DNA from: a bacterium
GTDB taxonomy: Bacteria; Krumholzibacteriota; Krumholzibacteriia; JACNKJ01
Length of the DNA: 64,000 bases
Reading direction: 5' to 3'
NCBI GenBank assembly: GCA_024231955.1
Contig: JAAEPZ010001024.1
Span: 1-64,000, forward strand
A program made the translations under genes and the position numbers. How positions within the stretch are numbered: the first letter of the stretch is position 1; each line of letters starts with the position of its first letter. Under the pieces are notes generated by a model, which ran no database searches, had not been told where the DNA came from, and saw only the letters and a program-made list of their open reading frames with translations. Shown here one piece after another: positions 23,545 to 32,121 of the stretch.

Positions 23545-25458
23545 ATGCGAATCCTGTTTCTCGCTTTGAGTTTTCTTTGTTTGCTGGCCGCGGGAGTTGC
23601 GGCCGATACGATCACCTCCCTTCCGGGCGGTGGTCTGTGGAATGACGCGGCGACCTGGGACCTGGGCGTGGTGCCCGGAGAGTACGACGACGTCGTCATA
23701 ACGCCGTACAGGGTGTCGGTTGACGGCGACGCCATCTGCCTCAGTCTTTATGTGCTCAACACCGCGATTCTTGAGGGGGAGCAGTCGACTCCCGACAATG
23801 AACTCACCGTGCTGGGCGATGTACTGCTCGATGGCGAGTTCGCCGACAGTTCCTATCCGTTCATAATCCGCATCGGTGGCGACATCGATAATCGCGGGAT
23901 CTGGACAAACCATACGACGATAATCACCGGCGAGGGTGTCCACGACATCGCCATGGACACGATCGTCCCCTTCGCGAGCAAGCTGGTTCTGGACGAAGAG
24001 GCGACCGGCTCGCTCTACGCCACCACACCCCTGCTGAACAGCAACGACATCCGGTTGAACGGCGGTTCCCTGACGTTGGCCCCGGGCAGCGACCTCACCT
24101 TCATGTGGGGTTACCTTGATGGGGGTGAGATCTTCTGCAACGGCAACACCATCGACATGGGTACCGACACCGTTCTGCAGTATCTCAACCTGGATCAGGC
24201 CGTCCTGGCCGGCCGGCTCAGATGCGGTCATCTGGTCAGCGCCACAGGCGGTCTGACCAATATGGGTGAGATGAGCAATTTCTCGTCCCAGGGCAACAGC
24301 GCGGCGACGGTGGAGGGCGGTTTCGTCAACCACGGAACCGTGCGCAACGACAACTACGGTTTTCAGCTCTTTATCTCGGGTGACGTCGCCAACCACGGCT
24401 TGATGACGCAATCCACGCTATTTCTGGACGGCGTCGGCGAACAGCATCTGAGTCAGGGGCCGGATCGGCAGTTCGATTGCCAGATCTACCTGCCCGAGTT
24501 CCAGGGCGGCACGCTCATAGCCGATACCGACCTGACGTTCAACGATATCCTCAACCTCGGCAGCGGTGAGTTGATTCTGACCGAGGGCGCCACCGTGAAA
24601 TTCCTCAACTACGGGTATCTGGTCGACGGCTTTCTTACGGCCGACGGCAATGATCTGATCATGGAGGGCAATTCGTTCGTCCGCGATTTGAGCGTCAGCG
24701 ACGCCGTTCTCCGCGGCGTGGTGAAAGTAGAGGACGTCACCACCTTCACGGGAGGAGTCCTGGTGGCGGACATTCTGGAAAACCGGCAGTACTTCCCGTC
24801 GACCGCACGCGTTAACGGGGATCTGCTCAACGAGGGTCTGATCCGCGATCAGAACCACCCCTTCACTATCCGGATCACCGGCGATCTGGGCAACAGCAGC
24901 TTCATGACCAACACTCTGGTGGTTCTGGATGGAGCCGATGATCAGGCGGTCGGTACGGGCGACGGCATCGGCGTCGGTGAGATGCGGCTGGAGTCGGGTT
25001 TATCCGGCGGCGGCTACCAATGGTATCGCGACGGCCAGATGTTGTCGGGTGAGACAAACGCCGCGTTGAGCTTCTTCGCGGGGATCGGTTATGCGGAGTT
25101 CGGACGCTACCATTGCGAAGTGTCCGGTGGTCAGATCTCACGCAACATCACTATCGGCGAGTTTATCGATCCGACGGGAGTCGACGAGTTTACGCCCGTC
25201 GCTCAACTGGGTCGCAGCTATCCCAATCCGTTCAACCCGAAAACCACCTTCACCTTCTCGCTGGATCGCTCCGCGCATGCGCGGTTGTGCGTGTACGATC
25301 AGGGGGGACGCCGCGTTGCCGAGCTGGTGAATCGCAACCTGCCCGCAGGCGCGCACGCCGTCGAATGGCGGCCGACCAACCTGTCGTCCGGCGTCTATCT
25401 GTATCGCCTGGATGTGGCGGGACAGGTGCAGACCGGCAAAACGGTACTGGTGAAATAG
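23545..25458 (+). CDS. large secreted repeat protein with C-terminal sorting-like domain
   Basis: The start is ATG 23545 after ggagg. The signal peptide is ILFLALSFLCLLAAGVAA. The mature start (GGGLWNDAATWDLGVVPGEYDDVVI) is the W-x-x-x-x-T-W...P-x-x-x-D-x-V-x-I pattern seen at the beginning of many secreted beta-helix/G8-like proteins. About 400 residues of irregular beta repeats follow (GGFVNHGTVRNDNYGF, LFISGDVANHGLM, ITGDLGNSSFM), then a short Ig-like segment (YQWYRDGQMLSGETNAALSF). The tail is the FlgD-like domain: GRSYPNPFNPKTTFTFSLD, QGGRRVAEL, GAHAVEWRP, SSGVYLYRL and KTVLVK. It lies 55 bp upstream of, and probably cotranscribed with, the gene at 25514. Confidence 0.85.
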   Translation: MRILFLALSFLCLLAAGVAADTITSLPGGGLWNDAATWDLGVVPGEYDDVVITPYRVSVDGDAICLSLYVLNTAILEGEQSTPDNELTVLGDVLLDGEFADSSYPFIIRIGGDIDNRGIWTNHTTIITGEGVHDIAMDTIVPFASKLVLDEEATGSLYATTPLLNSNDIRLNGGSLTLAPGSDLTFMWGYLDGGEIFCNGNTIDMGTDTVLQYLNLDQAVLAGRLRCGHLVSATGGLTNMGEMSNFSSQGNSAATVEGGFVNHGTVRNDNYGFQLFISGDVANHGLMTQSTLFLDGVGEQHLSQGPDRQFDCQIYLPEFQGGTLIADTDLTFNDILNLGSGELILTEGATVKFLNYGYLVDGFLTADGNDLIMEGNSFVRDLSVSDAVLRGVVKVEDVTTFTGGVLVADILENRQYFPSTARVNGDLLNEGLIRDQNHPFTIRITGDLGNSSFMTNTLVVLDGADDQAVGTGDGIGVGEMRLESGLSGGGYQWYRDGQMLSGETNAALSFFAGIGYAEFGRYHCEVSGGQISRNITIGEFIDPTGVDEFTPVAQLGRSYPNPFNPKTTFTFSLDRSAHARLCVYDQGGRRVAELVNRNLPAGAHAVEWRPTNLSSGVYLYRLDVAGQVQTGKTVLVK

Positions 25459-25513
25459 GAACGATGGGTCGAATGACAGTAGTTAAAAGTGAAAACATAC
25501 TCGGGAGGTTGAA

Positions 25514-26791
25514 ATGAAAAGGATTTTAGTCGGCTTCACCACAATCATGTTCCTGGCCTCTGCCGCATGGGCGCTCTGGGAGCCCGTGCCGGAACCGGGA
25601 GACCCTGAAGTGTTTGATGGTCACGAACTCTTCCACTCCGGAACGGCACACCTGTTCTCCGGCAGCTTTCTGGGACGGGTTTACTCCAGCCTTGACCACG
25701 GCGAAACCTGGAGTCCCGTCGCGAATGTTCTCGAAGGGGAGTATGCCCCGGTCGTCTCTCTGCTGCAGGTTGGGGATTGGCTGTTCATGAGCCGCAGTTT
25801 TTTCGAGGTCTTCAATCACAGGTCCCGTTTTGACGGGGAGACCTGGTCGGACTGGGAGCCGCTCGGCTACCAGGACAGCGAGTTCCGCTCCATCACAGCC
25901 ATCGGAGAAACGCTGTTTATCGCGGATGTCCGGGGCGATGTCCAGAAGTCCGTCGACATGGGACTGACCTGGCAGCCGACGACATCGACGGGGTTGAATC
26001 GGATCGATCTGGTTTTCGCGCGTGAGGGTCGCTTGTTCGCCAGCGAGCAGGAGATCAACACGGGGCGCTTGTATCGCTCCGACGACCTCGGCGACACCTG
26101 GACACCGCTTGATGAAACACCCGGCTCCTCCTATCTCTGCTCGGAGATCTTCTGGCGCGGTCGCCTGTATATCTGCGTCTACCACATGGGTGGTATCGGC
26201 ACGTTCTGGTCTTCGGACGACTTCGGCGACAGTTGGGAGCAGGTGTCCACCTTGCCGACCACCAGTAACATCAACGGCATGGCGGTGGCGGATGACGGCC
26301 GGTTGGCCATCGGAGCATCGGGCGGTCATCCCGGGTACGCCAGCATCTGGCTCAGCGACGATCTTGGCGACTGGGAGGACTACACGCACGACCTGCCTCA
26401 GTCCTCATGGCCGTTCAATGACCTGATCGTCCACGAGGGCTGGTTCTTCAAGTCCGGCGGAACGGTGACGAAGTATCGCGCGGCTCAGCCGCCGAATCAG
26501 ACGGCGGTGGACGACGGGCCTATCGCCGCCTCGGCTTTCGACCTGGCTTCATTCCCCAATCCGTTCAATCCGAAAACCAGCTTCAGTTTCAATCTGGAGA
26601 GGGCCGCCGCTGCGCGGTTGAGCGTTCACGACAGCGCGGGCCGTCGTGTTGCGGTTCTGGTCGACGGGATTCTGCCCGCAGGCGCTCACGAGGTCGATTG
26701 GCGCCCCGAGGCCCTTTCGACGGGCGTGTACCTCTATCGATTGCAAGTCGGGGGTGCCGTGGAAACGGGCAAATGCGTGCTTCTGCAGTAG
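25514..26791 (+). CDS. secreted BNR-like propeller protein with C-terminal sorting-like domain
   Basis: The start is ATG 25514 after gggagg. The signal peptide is ILVGFTTIMFLASAAWA. Residues about 30-320 contain Asp-box/BNR-like turns (S-S-L-D-H-G-E-T-W, S-V-D-M-G-L-T-W, S-D-D-L-G-D-T-W, S-S-D-D-F-G-D-S-W), the S-x-D-x-G-x-T-W motif of sialidase-type beta-propellers. No sialidase Arg triad or catalytic Tyr can be identified, so the propeller is probably structural or binding. The tail is FlgD-like (ASFPNPFNPKTSFSFNLE, SAGRRVAVLVDG, GAHEVDWRP, STGVYLYRL). It is the second gene of a probable two-gene unit. Confidence 0.85.
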   Translation: MKRILVGFTTIMFLASAAWALWEPVPEPGDPEVFDGHELFHSGTAHLFSGSFLGRVYSSLDHGETWSPVANVLEGEYAPVVSLLQVGDWLFMSRSFFEVFNHRSRFDGETWSDWEPLGYQDSEFRSITAIGETLFIADVRGDVQKSVDMGLTWQPTTSTGLNRIDLVFAREGRLFASEQEINTGRLYRSDDLGDTWTPLDETPGSSYLCSEIFWRGRLYICVYHMGGIGTFWSSDDFGDSWEQVSTLPTTSNINGMAVADDGRLAIGASGGHPGYASIWLSDDLGDWEDYTHDLPQSSWPFNDLIVHEGWFFKSGGTVTKYRAAQPPNQTAVDDGPIAASAFDLASFPNPFNPKTSFSFNLERAAAARLSVHDSAGRRVAVLVDGILPAGAHEVDWRPEALSTGVYLYRLQVGGAVETGKCVLLQ

Positions 26792-26810
26792 AGCCGAGGC
26801 GTATTCGAGG

Positions 26811-26999
26811 GCGACCGGACCCACCGGTTCCCACGACAGCGGCGCCAACACCGTGGATGAGTATTGCGGCTCCCTCAACGGCTACAGCGGGGGCGGGGGC
26901 AAGCATGTCTTCAGCTTCACTCTGGCCACAAGCCAGGAGGTGACGATTCAGGTTCTCAAGTCATACGGCGCCCGGGTGACGCCACGATTTGTGCGATGA
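26811..26999 (+). pseudogene. fragment of a pre-peptidase-type surface protein
   Basis: Just after the BNR-like gene, one frame reads SGANTVDEYCGSLNGYSGGG, then GKHVFSFTLATSQEVTIQVL and a stop at 26999. The G-x-x-H-V-F-S-F-T-L-x-x-x-x-x-V-T-I strand pair is that of bacterial pre-peptidase C-terminal-like domains. There is no start or signal peptide, and the rest of the domain is missing. Confidence 0.6.
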
Positions 27000-27356
27000 C
27001 GGTATTCACCTGCCACATGTCCGCTAAATAGAGCGGTTGAACCGCCCGGTTGTTCAGGAGACCTGCTTCCTTGAGTCCGACGGATGTGGGACCCGGATTT
27101 CGGACAGTGAGCTAAGGCGGTTCCCGCTCATTGAATCCCGGCCCCATTTCGGGCCACAAAATCCTAAGACCACAGAAACTCGAGCCGCAATCGACACGAT
27201 TTCAGACGGATTCGACTTAAACGCCAGAAAGCTCTAGTTAATGCAGACCCACTTTTCAGGGGAGCTTGCCCGTAGTTGAAGGTCAGCGCCATTTATGATA
27301 GCGTTGTCAATGATCCATAACTGGTGATCTTGTTTTCTGAAATAGGGATCTCTGTG
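27000..27356. other. intergenic, possible IS-end scrap
   Basis: A segment at about 27046-27072 (ttgaaccgcccggttgttca) is similar to the IS3-type end at 20332. Nothing else is recognised upstream of the lipoprotein gene. Confidence 0.35.
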
Positions 27357-29057
27357 ATGCTTCGAAGAGTTTTCATTGTCGCCGTATTGATATCATTTTT
27401 CTTCACGGCTTACCTCCAAGGCTGCAACGAGGATCTTACGACTCCCGGATCCGAGACCGGGACGATTATAGTATCCACCTCACCCGATTCGATTGAGTGC
27501 CCCTGGCGTGTCATGAACCTTGAGCCGCCCCGCTTTTCCACCTTCGGTCATGGGGATTCGACACTGACCAATCGGGCTCCGGGGGAATACAGGGTCTACT
27601 GGGGCGATCTGTACGGACGGACTACGCCCACTGATGAGACGCAAACTCTGGCTTCCGCCGGCACAATCACCTTCAGCGGAATCTATATTGAGATCGGTGG
27701 GACGGTCATAATCGATCCATCACCGGATTCCATAGACGCTCCCTGGACACTCACCGGCCCGAACAGAATGAGGGTGTCTGGAACCGGTGATGCCACACTT
27801 GAATCTTTGAGTTCCGGGAACTACTCCCTGACATGGGGTGACGTCACCAACTGGATCACGCCCGCGGACACCCTGTTTCACTTGGCTACCGGCCATATCG
27901 AGACCATCGACGGAAATTACGTTGAGGAGATCGGCACGATAGTTATCAACCAGATGCCTGGCTTCCTGGACGGCGCAGGCTGGTCGCTCTCTGGGCCGCA
28001 GACCGAAAGCGGATCCGGTGCCGTTACGTTGGCGGCGATGCCGATTGGCGAGTACACACTGACCTGGAATGCAGTGAACGACTATTTTAAACCGTGGAGT
28101 CCCGCTCAAGCACTTGTCGCCGGAGAAACAATCGCATTCGCCGGCACCTATCTTCCGGTAGCCCCCCTCCAAGCGGATTACGTAGCTATCTCTCCAGGAA
28201 TCTTCGCCATGGGCAGCCCTGAAAACGACCCGGCGGCGTACTCTGATGAAGTGCAGCATGAGGTGATTCTGACGACACCTTTCTACATGCAGCGCACCGA
28301 AGTGACCAACCAGCAATATGCGGACCTCGCTCAATGGGCCTACAACCACGATCCGCCCCTGGTGTCGGCAACCGGCTCCAGTCTATCTGATGCATTGGAC
28401 GGCTCGACACAGGAGCTGCTGGATCTCGATGACAGCGATTGCGAGATCTCCTTTGCTGATGGTGTCTTTACCGTGGATGCCGGGAGGGAGAATCACCCGG
28501 TTATCGAGGTGAGTTGGTTCGGCTCAGCCAGTTACTGTGACTGGCTGAGCCTTCGGGCGGGCCTGCCACGGGCGTATGAACACCACGGTAACTGGTTATG
28601 CAACGGAGGAGATCCTTACAATGCTCTGGGATATCGCCTGCCTACCGAGGCTGAGTGGGAGTACGCCTGTCGCGCGGGCAGTACGACGTCTTTAGCGAAT
28701 GGGCCTCTCACAAACATGAATTGCAATGATCCTGTTCTGGATAATATCGGTTGGTACTGCGGTAATGCGGATGACTGGACGCACCTTGTCGGACTGCTAT
28801 CAGGTAATAACTGGGATCTCCATGACATGCATGGGAACCTCAAAGAGTGGTGTAATGACTGGAGGGGAGATTACAGCGGCGATGCGATCAACCCTGCGGG
28901 GCCACCAGAACCTCCGGTCCCCGATACATCTCGAAGGCTCCGCGGCGGGGATTGGGAAGCCTACGCACGCAACTGCCGATCTGCCGTTCGCGCCAGCGAC
29001 TCCCAAGACAATACTAGTAGAGCCTATGGCTTCCGGCCTGTGCGATCCGCCAATTGA
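27357..29057 (+). CDS. lipoprotein with three PEGA-like repeats and a formylglycine-generating-enzyme-type domain
   Basis: The start chosen is ATG 27357 (MLRRVFIVAVLISFFF with lipobox AYLQGC). The ribosome site is weak (aggga). Residues about 30-265 hold three units of the type SIDAPWTLTGPN...GTGDATLESLSSGNYSLTWGDV, the family seen in the gene at 18763. Residues 270-566 are an FGE-sulfatase (SUMF1-like) domain: FAMGSPENDPAAYSDEVQHEV, TEVTNQQYADLAQW, GYRLPTEAEWEYACRAG (about residue 423), DMHGNLKEWCNDW and RLRGGDW...CRSAVR...GFRPV. Surface-exposed members of this fold often bind ligands rather than make formylglycine. No sulfatase gene is nearby. Confidence 0.85.
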   Translation: MLRRVFIVAVLISFFFTAYLQGCNEDLTTPGSETGTIIVSTSPDSIECPWRVMNLEPPRFSTFGHGDSTLTNRAPGEYRVYWGDLYGRTTPTDETQTLASAGTITFSGIYIEIGGTVIIDPSPDSIDAPWTLTGPNRMRVSGTGDATLESLSSGNYSLTWGDVTNWITPADTLFHLATGHIETIDGNYVEEIGTIVINQMPGFLDGAGWSLSGPQTESGSGAVTLAAMPIGEYTLTWNAVNDYFKPWSPAQALVAGETIAFAGTYLPVAPLQADYVAISPGIFAMGSPENDPAAYSDEVQHEVILTTPFYMQRTEVTNQQYADLAQWAYNHDPPLVSATGSSLSDALDGSTQELLDLDDSDCEISFADGVFTVDAGRENHPVIEVSWFGSASYCDWLSLRAGLPRAYEHHGNWLCNGGDPYNALGYRLPTEAEWEYACRAGSTTSLANGPLTNMNCNDPVLDNIGWYCGNADDWTHLVGLLSGNNWDLHDMHGNLKEWCNDWRGDYSGDAINPAGPPEPPVPDTSRRLRGGDWEAYARNCRSAVRASDSQDNTSRAYGFRPVRSAN

Positions 29058-29147
29058 GTGGCACAAACGTCCGGGCGAAGACAACCGGATGATTCAATGG
29101 CTGAGGATGCGCAAACATAAACTCCCCCGTCAAACGAACGGCTCATA

Positions 29148-29165
29148 AGTAGAGTTTTCTGGCAT
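29148..29165. repeat. solo IS3 terminal sequence
   Basis: agtagagttttctggcat is identical over 18 bases to the start of the IS3 remnant at 5763. No transposase sequence follows, so this is a footprint of a lost copy. Confidence 0.6.
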
Positions 29166-29301
29166 ACGAGGACATGCCCATCGATCACGCGACGCCCTGA
29201 GATACTGCACACCCGGAGGTCCCCCGCAATCTTGTGACCAGATTGACAGTGATCAATGGTAAATATGCTGAGCCTAGGCTCGCCATGACGCTTGCGGCCA
29301 G

Positions 29302-29333
29302 AAAAAAGAGCCCGCTCAACGAGCGAACTCTTC
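29302..29333 (-). terminator. intrinsic terminator of the lipoprotein gene at 29360
   Basis: Read on the minus strand: a stem aagagttcgctc / gagcgggctctt with a gtt loop and two mispaired positions, then a run of six T, starting 27 bases after the stop codon at 29360. Confidence 0.75.
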
Positions 29334-29359
29334 TGTCGTCATATAGCCTGTATTCAAAC

Positions 29360-29905
29360 CTAGGGGCAACTCCATTCCGCTGCCAGCGAAGGCTCATCGT
29401 TCACGGTTTGCGTTACACCGGAAAAACTTGTGTCGGAGCTGATGTGCAGATAGTAGGTCCCGCTGGATCCGCAGCTGTCCCCCCAGTCGCGGGTAACCGC
29501 AAAACGATAGGTACCCGTTTCGGGAATCGTGAAGCCGATAACTGTCTGGCCCTCCGTATTGTTGTTGCAGTTATCGACCCAGCCGCAGCGCAATTCGGTG
29601 GCGTCTTCGGTCAGCAGATTGGTGCCGCCCAGAGGTTCGCCAGGACCGTATAAAGCGACTTGCAGCACCGAAGCCCCGGTTACCTCCGTTGCCCGCAGAC
29701 TAACGATAGTGTCCGCTTTGAAGTTCATATCGAAGACATCCTGGGGATCCTCACCAATCTCGCTATCCCACCTGAAAGTCCCACTGTATTCGAAGATTTT
29801 GGCGGGACTGTACGGGTTACTGTCCTCGTCACAGCCTACTACCAGCAGGGTGGGGATCAGGATCATCAGCAACATGAGTGTCTTGATATCCGGAATTCTT
29901 TTCAT
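29360..29905 (-). CDS. small lipoprotein with pre-peptidase-like domain
   Basis: The start is ATG 29905 with GGAG six bases upstream; the longer frame to 30139 lacks a signal. The lipobox is IPTLLVVGCDEDS. The mature about 155 residues resemble a single pre-peptidase C-terminal-like (PPC) beta-sandwich: FRWDSEIGEDPQDVFDMNF, DTIVSLRATEVTG, LQVALYGPGEP, and FTIPETGTYRFAVTRDWG with a Cys pair near GDSCGSSGTYYLHIS. PPC domains are usually accessory modules of secreted enzymes; here one stands alone on a lipid anchor. The gene has its own terminator and is divergent from 30233. Confidence 0.75.
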   Translation of the reverse strand: MKRIPDIKTLMLLMILIPTLLVVGCDEDSNPYSPAKIFEYSGTFRWDSEIGEDPQDVFDMNFKADTIVSLRATEVTGASVLQVALYGPGEPLGGTNLLTEDATELRCGWVDNCNNNTEGQTVIGFTIPETGTYRFAVTRDWGDSCGSSGTYYLHISSDTSFSGVTQTVNDEPSLAAEWSCP

Positions 29906-30232
29906 TTCAGACTCCAGGGAGATAGGTAAGGGAGAGCGCCGCCTACATTTACTGAAAGTGAATATAACGTTGCAGGCTATGGTGGCCACTATACGTCCGG
30001 ACCTCAATGCCGTCATCAGTAATAATGGGATTGCAAAGAACAGGATCTCGCTGCGCTTGGGCGCAATCCCGTCACGGCGACCCACAGTCAGCGGTCTGGA
30101 TGCCGCCATGACGCTCATTGCCGGCGAGATCGGCGACATCAGTTAATTCCGTGAAACGACTTGTTTCACCGCAACACGACTGTTAACTATTACACATATG
30201 ATTCTCCGGACACTCAACCTGGAGGCAGAGGA
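29906..30232. other. divergent intergenic region, no gene
   Basis: This is the space between two divergent start codons. It must hold both promoters, but no convincing pair of boxes was found. Confidence 0.4.
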
Positions 30233-31885
30233 ATGAGACATCCGTTCTGGTCGAAACATATCCTTATCATGCTTGTTGGGCTGATTCTGATTGCGACTCG
30301 GTCGCATGCGGCCACCGGGAAGAGTCGAGAGGAGATCATCATCCACTATGGCCTCAACGACAGTCACAGTCGAAGCTGGGCGCAGGCGGATGGCGCGGGA
30401 CGGGTCGGGGTCACCTACTTCGAGCACGACGAGGGCAGCCACACAACCGGCACCCTGCTCTACAAGACGATCCTCTCCGGCGGAACGGCCACGATCGACT
30501 CCATCGCCTCCGGTCGGCATCTTGAAAAATCGGTCCTGCTCTTCGACGCGGAGGATCATCCCCACATCTTCGTCGCCGTCTCGAACGACATCGATCAGGA
30601 GATCATCCACCATTATCGGAATGGCGACAACACCTGGCAATCCGAGACGATCACCAACTTCCACAACGAGGGGGGGAAATTCATCTACGAACTCTCGGCC
30701 GCCAAAGGGCCGGACCACTCCCTCCATCTGTTGATCCTCAAGACGCGCTCCGACATCGATTCGAGCGATTTCATGGATGCCTGGCAGGACGCCAACCTCT
30801 ATCACCTCGCGAACGATACGGGCAGCTGGCGACGAGAGCTGATTCGCCACTACGACATGGCTTACACCTACGACATGTACATCAAGACCTCCAGCCGGCA
30901 GGACATCGCCATCGACGAAGACGGCTTCGCCCACGTTGTCTTCAGCGAGCAACTGAGCGGGAATTACGATCCGTCCCGCCTGCACTACGCCACGAACAGA
31001 ACGGGAACCTGGGTCAGCGAGATCGCCCTGAGCAATGAACACGGCCTCAAGGATGACGCCGGCTGGTTTCCCTCCCTGGCCCTGGACAACAATGGCGTCC
31101 CCCACATTGCCTGCATGTATATCAACCGGGTGATGACCTACTCCGCCACCTACTGTCATCTCTATCTCTTGAACCGCACCGCCGGAACCTGGCGGTACGA
31201 GATCGTCGCCAACCTGGACGACGGTTATCACGGCGGTGACGGTCGCGACTATACGGGCGGTTTGACCCACCTGATCTTCGACAGCGACAACACGCCCCAC
31301 CTCCTCTTCACCGACATTGCATCGACCCACTGGCCCGTACTCAATCAATGCCTGAACGTGGGCAATATCCGCTACGCCGTTCGACGTGACGACGCCTGGG
31401 AGATGAAGACGATCCACCGCCAGCCCCTGCCCACCGGTTTTTTCGACGCTGTCGAAATGTATGGATTGTGTCTGATCCCACGTGAGGCCACCGGCACCAT
31501 CCGCGTCATCGGGCAGGAGATGGTCATCACCGGGGAGAACCGGTACGACTGCCGACTTCTGGAGTTCGGCTGGTCGACCGACATTTACGCCCCCGGTTCG
31601 CAACCGACGGGTTATCGCCTGCTGCCCGGTTATCCCAACCCCTTCAACCCCGCGACCACAATCGAGTATTCACTCTCGCGATCCGAACACGTTGAGATCG
31701 ATGTACTCACCCCCGACGGCCGGCGCGTTCAACGTCTGGTGGATGGAATTCGGGGGGCAGGCCCCCATAGCGTCTCCTGGGATGGCCGCAACTCAGGTGG
31801 ACACCTGCTGCCGTCCGGCGTATATCTGTGCTCCCTGCGCACCGACAGCTACACCGAGGCCCGGAAGCTGACCCTGATCAGGTGA
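30233..31885 (+). CDS. secreted propeller-like protein with C-terminal sorting-like domain
   Basis: The start is ATG 30233 after a strong ggaggcagagga; the frame is open from 30161 but the earlier part has no signal peptide. The signal peptide is ILIMLVGLILIATRSHA. The body (residues about 30-450) has repeated units of the form D-x-x-x-x-P-H-I/V-x-F plus G-x-W (EDHPHIFVAVSN, DGFAHVVFSEQL, NGVPHIACMYIN, NTPHLLFTDIA), like sugar-binding or BNR-type propellers. The tail is FlgD-like: LLPGYPNPFNPATTIEYSLS, DGRRVQRLVDG, GPHSVSWDGRN, PSGVYLCSL and KLTLIR. No catalytic site is recognised. Confidence 0.85.
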   Translation: MRHPFWSKHILIMLVGLILIATRSHAATGKSREEIIIHYGLNDSHSRSWAQADGAGRVGVTYFEHDEGSHTTGTLLYKTILSGGTATIDSIASGRHLEKSVLLFDAEDHPHIFVAVSNDIDQEIIHHYRNGDNTWQSETITNFHNEGGKFIYELSAAKGPDHSLHLLILKTRSDIDSSDFMDAWQDANLYHLANDTGSWRRELIRHYDMAYTYDMYIKTSSRQDIAIDEDGFAHVVFSEQLSGNYDPSRLHYATNRTGTWVSEIALSNEHGLKDDAGWFPSLALDNNGVPHIACMYINRVMTYSATYCHLYLLNRTAGTWRYEIVANLDDGYHGGDGRDYTGGLTHLIFDSDNTPHLLFTDIASTHWPVLNQCLNVGNIRYAVRRDDAWEMKTIHRQPLPTGFFDAVEMYGLCLIPREATGTIRVIGQEMVITGENRYDCRLLEFGWSTDIYAPGSQPTGYRLLPGYPNPFNPATTIEYSLSRSEHVEIDVLTPDGRRVQRLVDGIRGAGPHSVSWDGRNSGGHLLPSGVYLCSLRTDSYTEARKLTLIR

Positions 31886-32121
31886 TGTAATCCGGGCATC
31901 CTCGAGTGGCCTCGGGATGGTTCAATGTCGACGCGACAGCGCCCGCCATCCCCTGCGGTTCAGGCCAATGACGGTCTCGGCCGCCAACAACCATTTTCCA
32001 TTTTCAATTGTCCCGGATTCGAGATAGGATTACGCACAGAGACGGTAGAACTCGGGAAGCTGTAACCCTCTTTCGGCAGGGTCCGGGATATTTCATCCGG
32101 CCGGATCAATGCATTTAAATA
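31886..32121. other. intergenic, nothing recognised
   Basis: No ORF, hairpin or repeat stood out between the two surface-protein genes. If the downstream gene really starts near 32229 this gap is about 340 bases. Confidence 0.4.

Larger units (their letters stand above)
29058..29359. other. intergenic: IS end and a terminator
   Basis: It contains the solo IS end at 29148 and the minus-strand terminator at 29302. No gene is seen. Confidence 0.5.
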
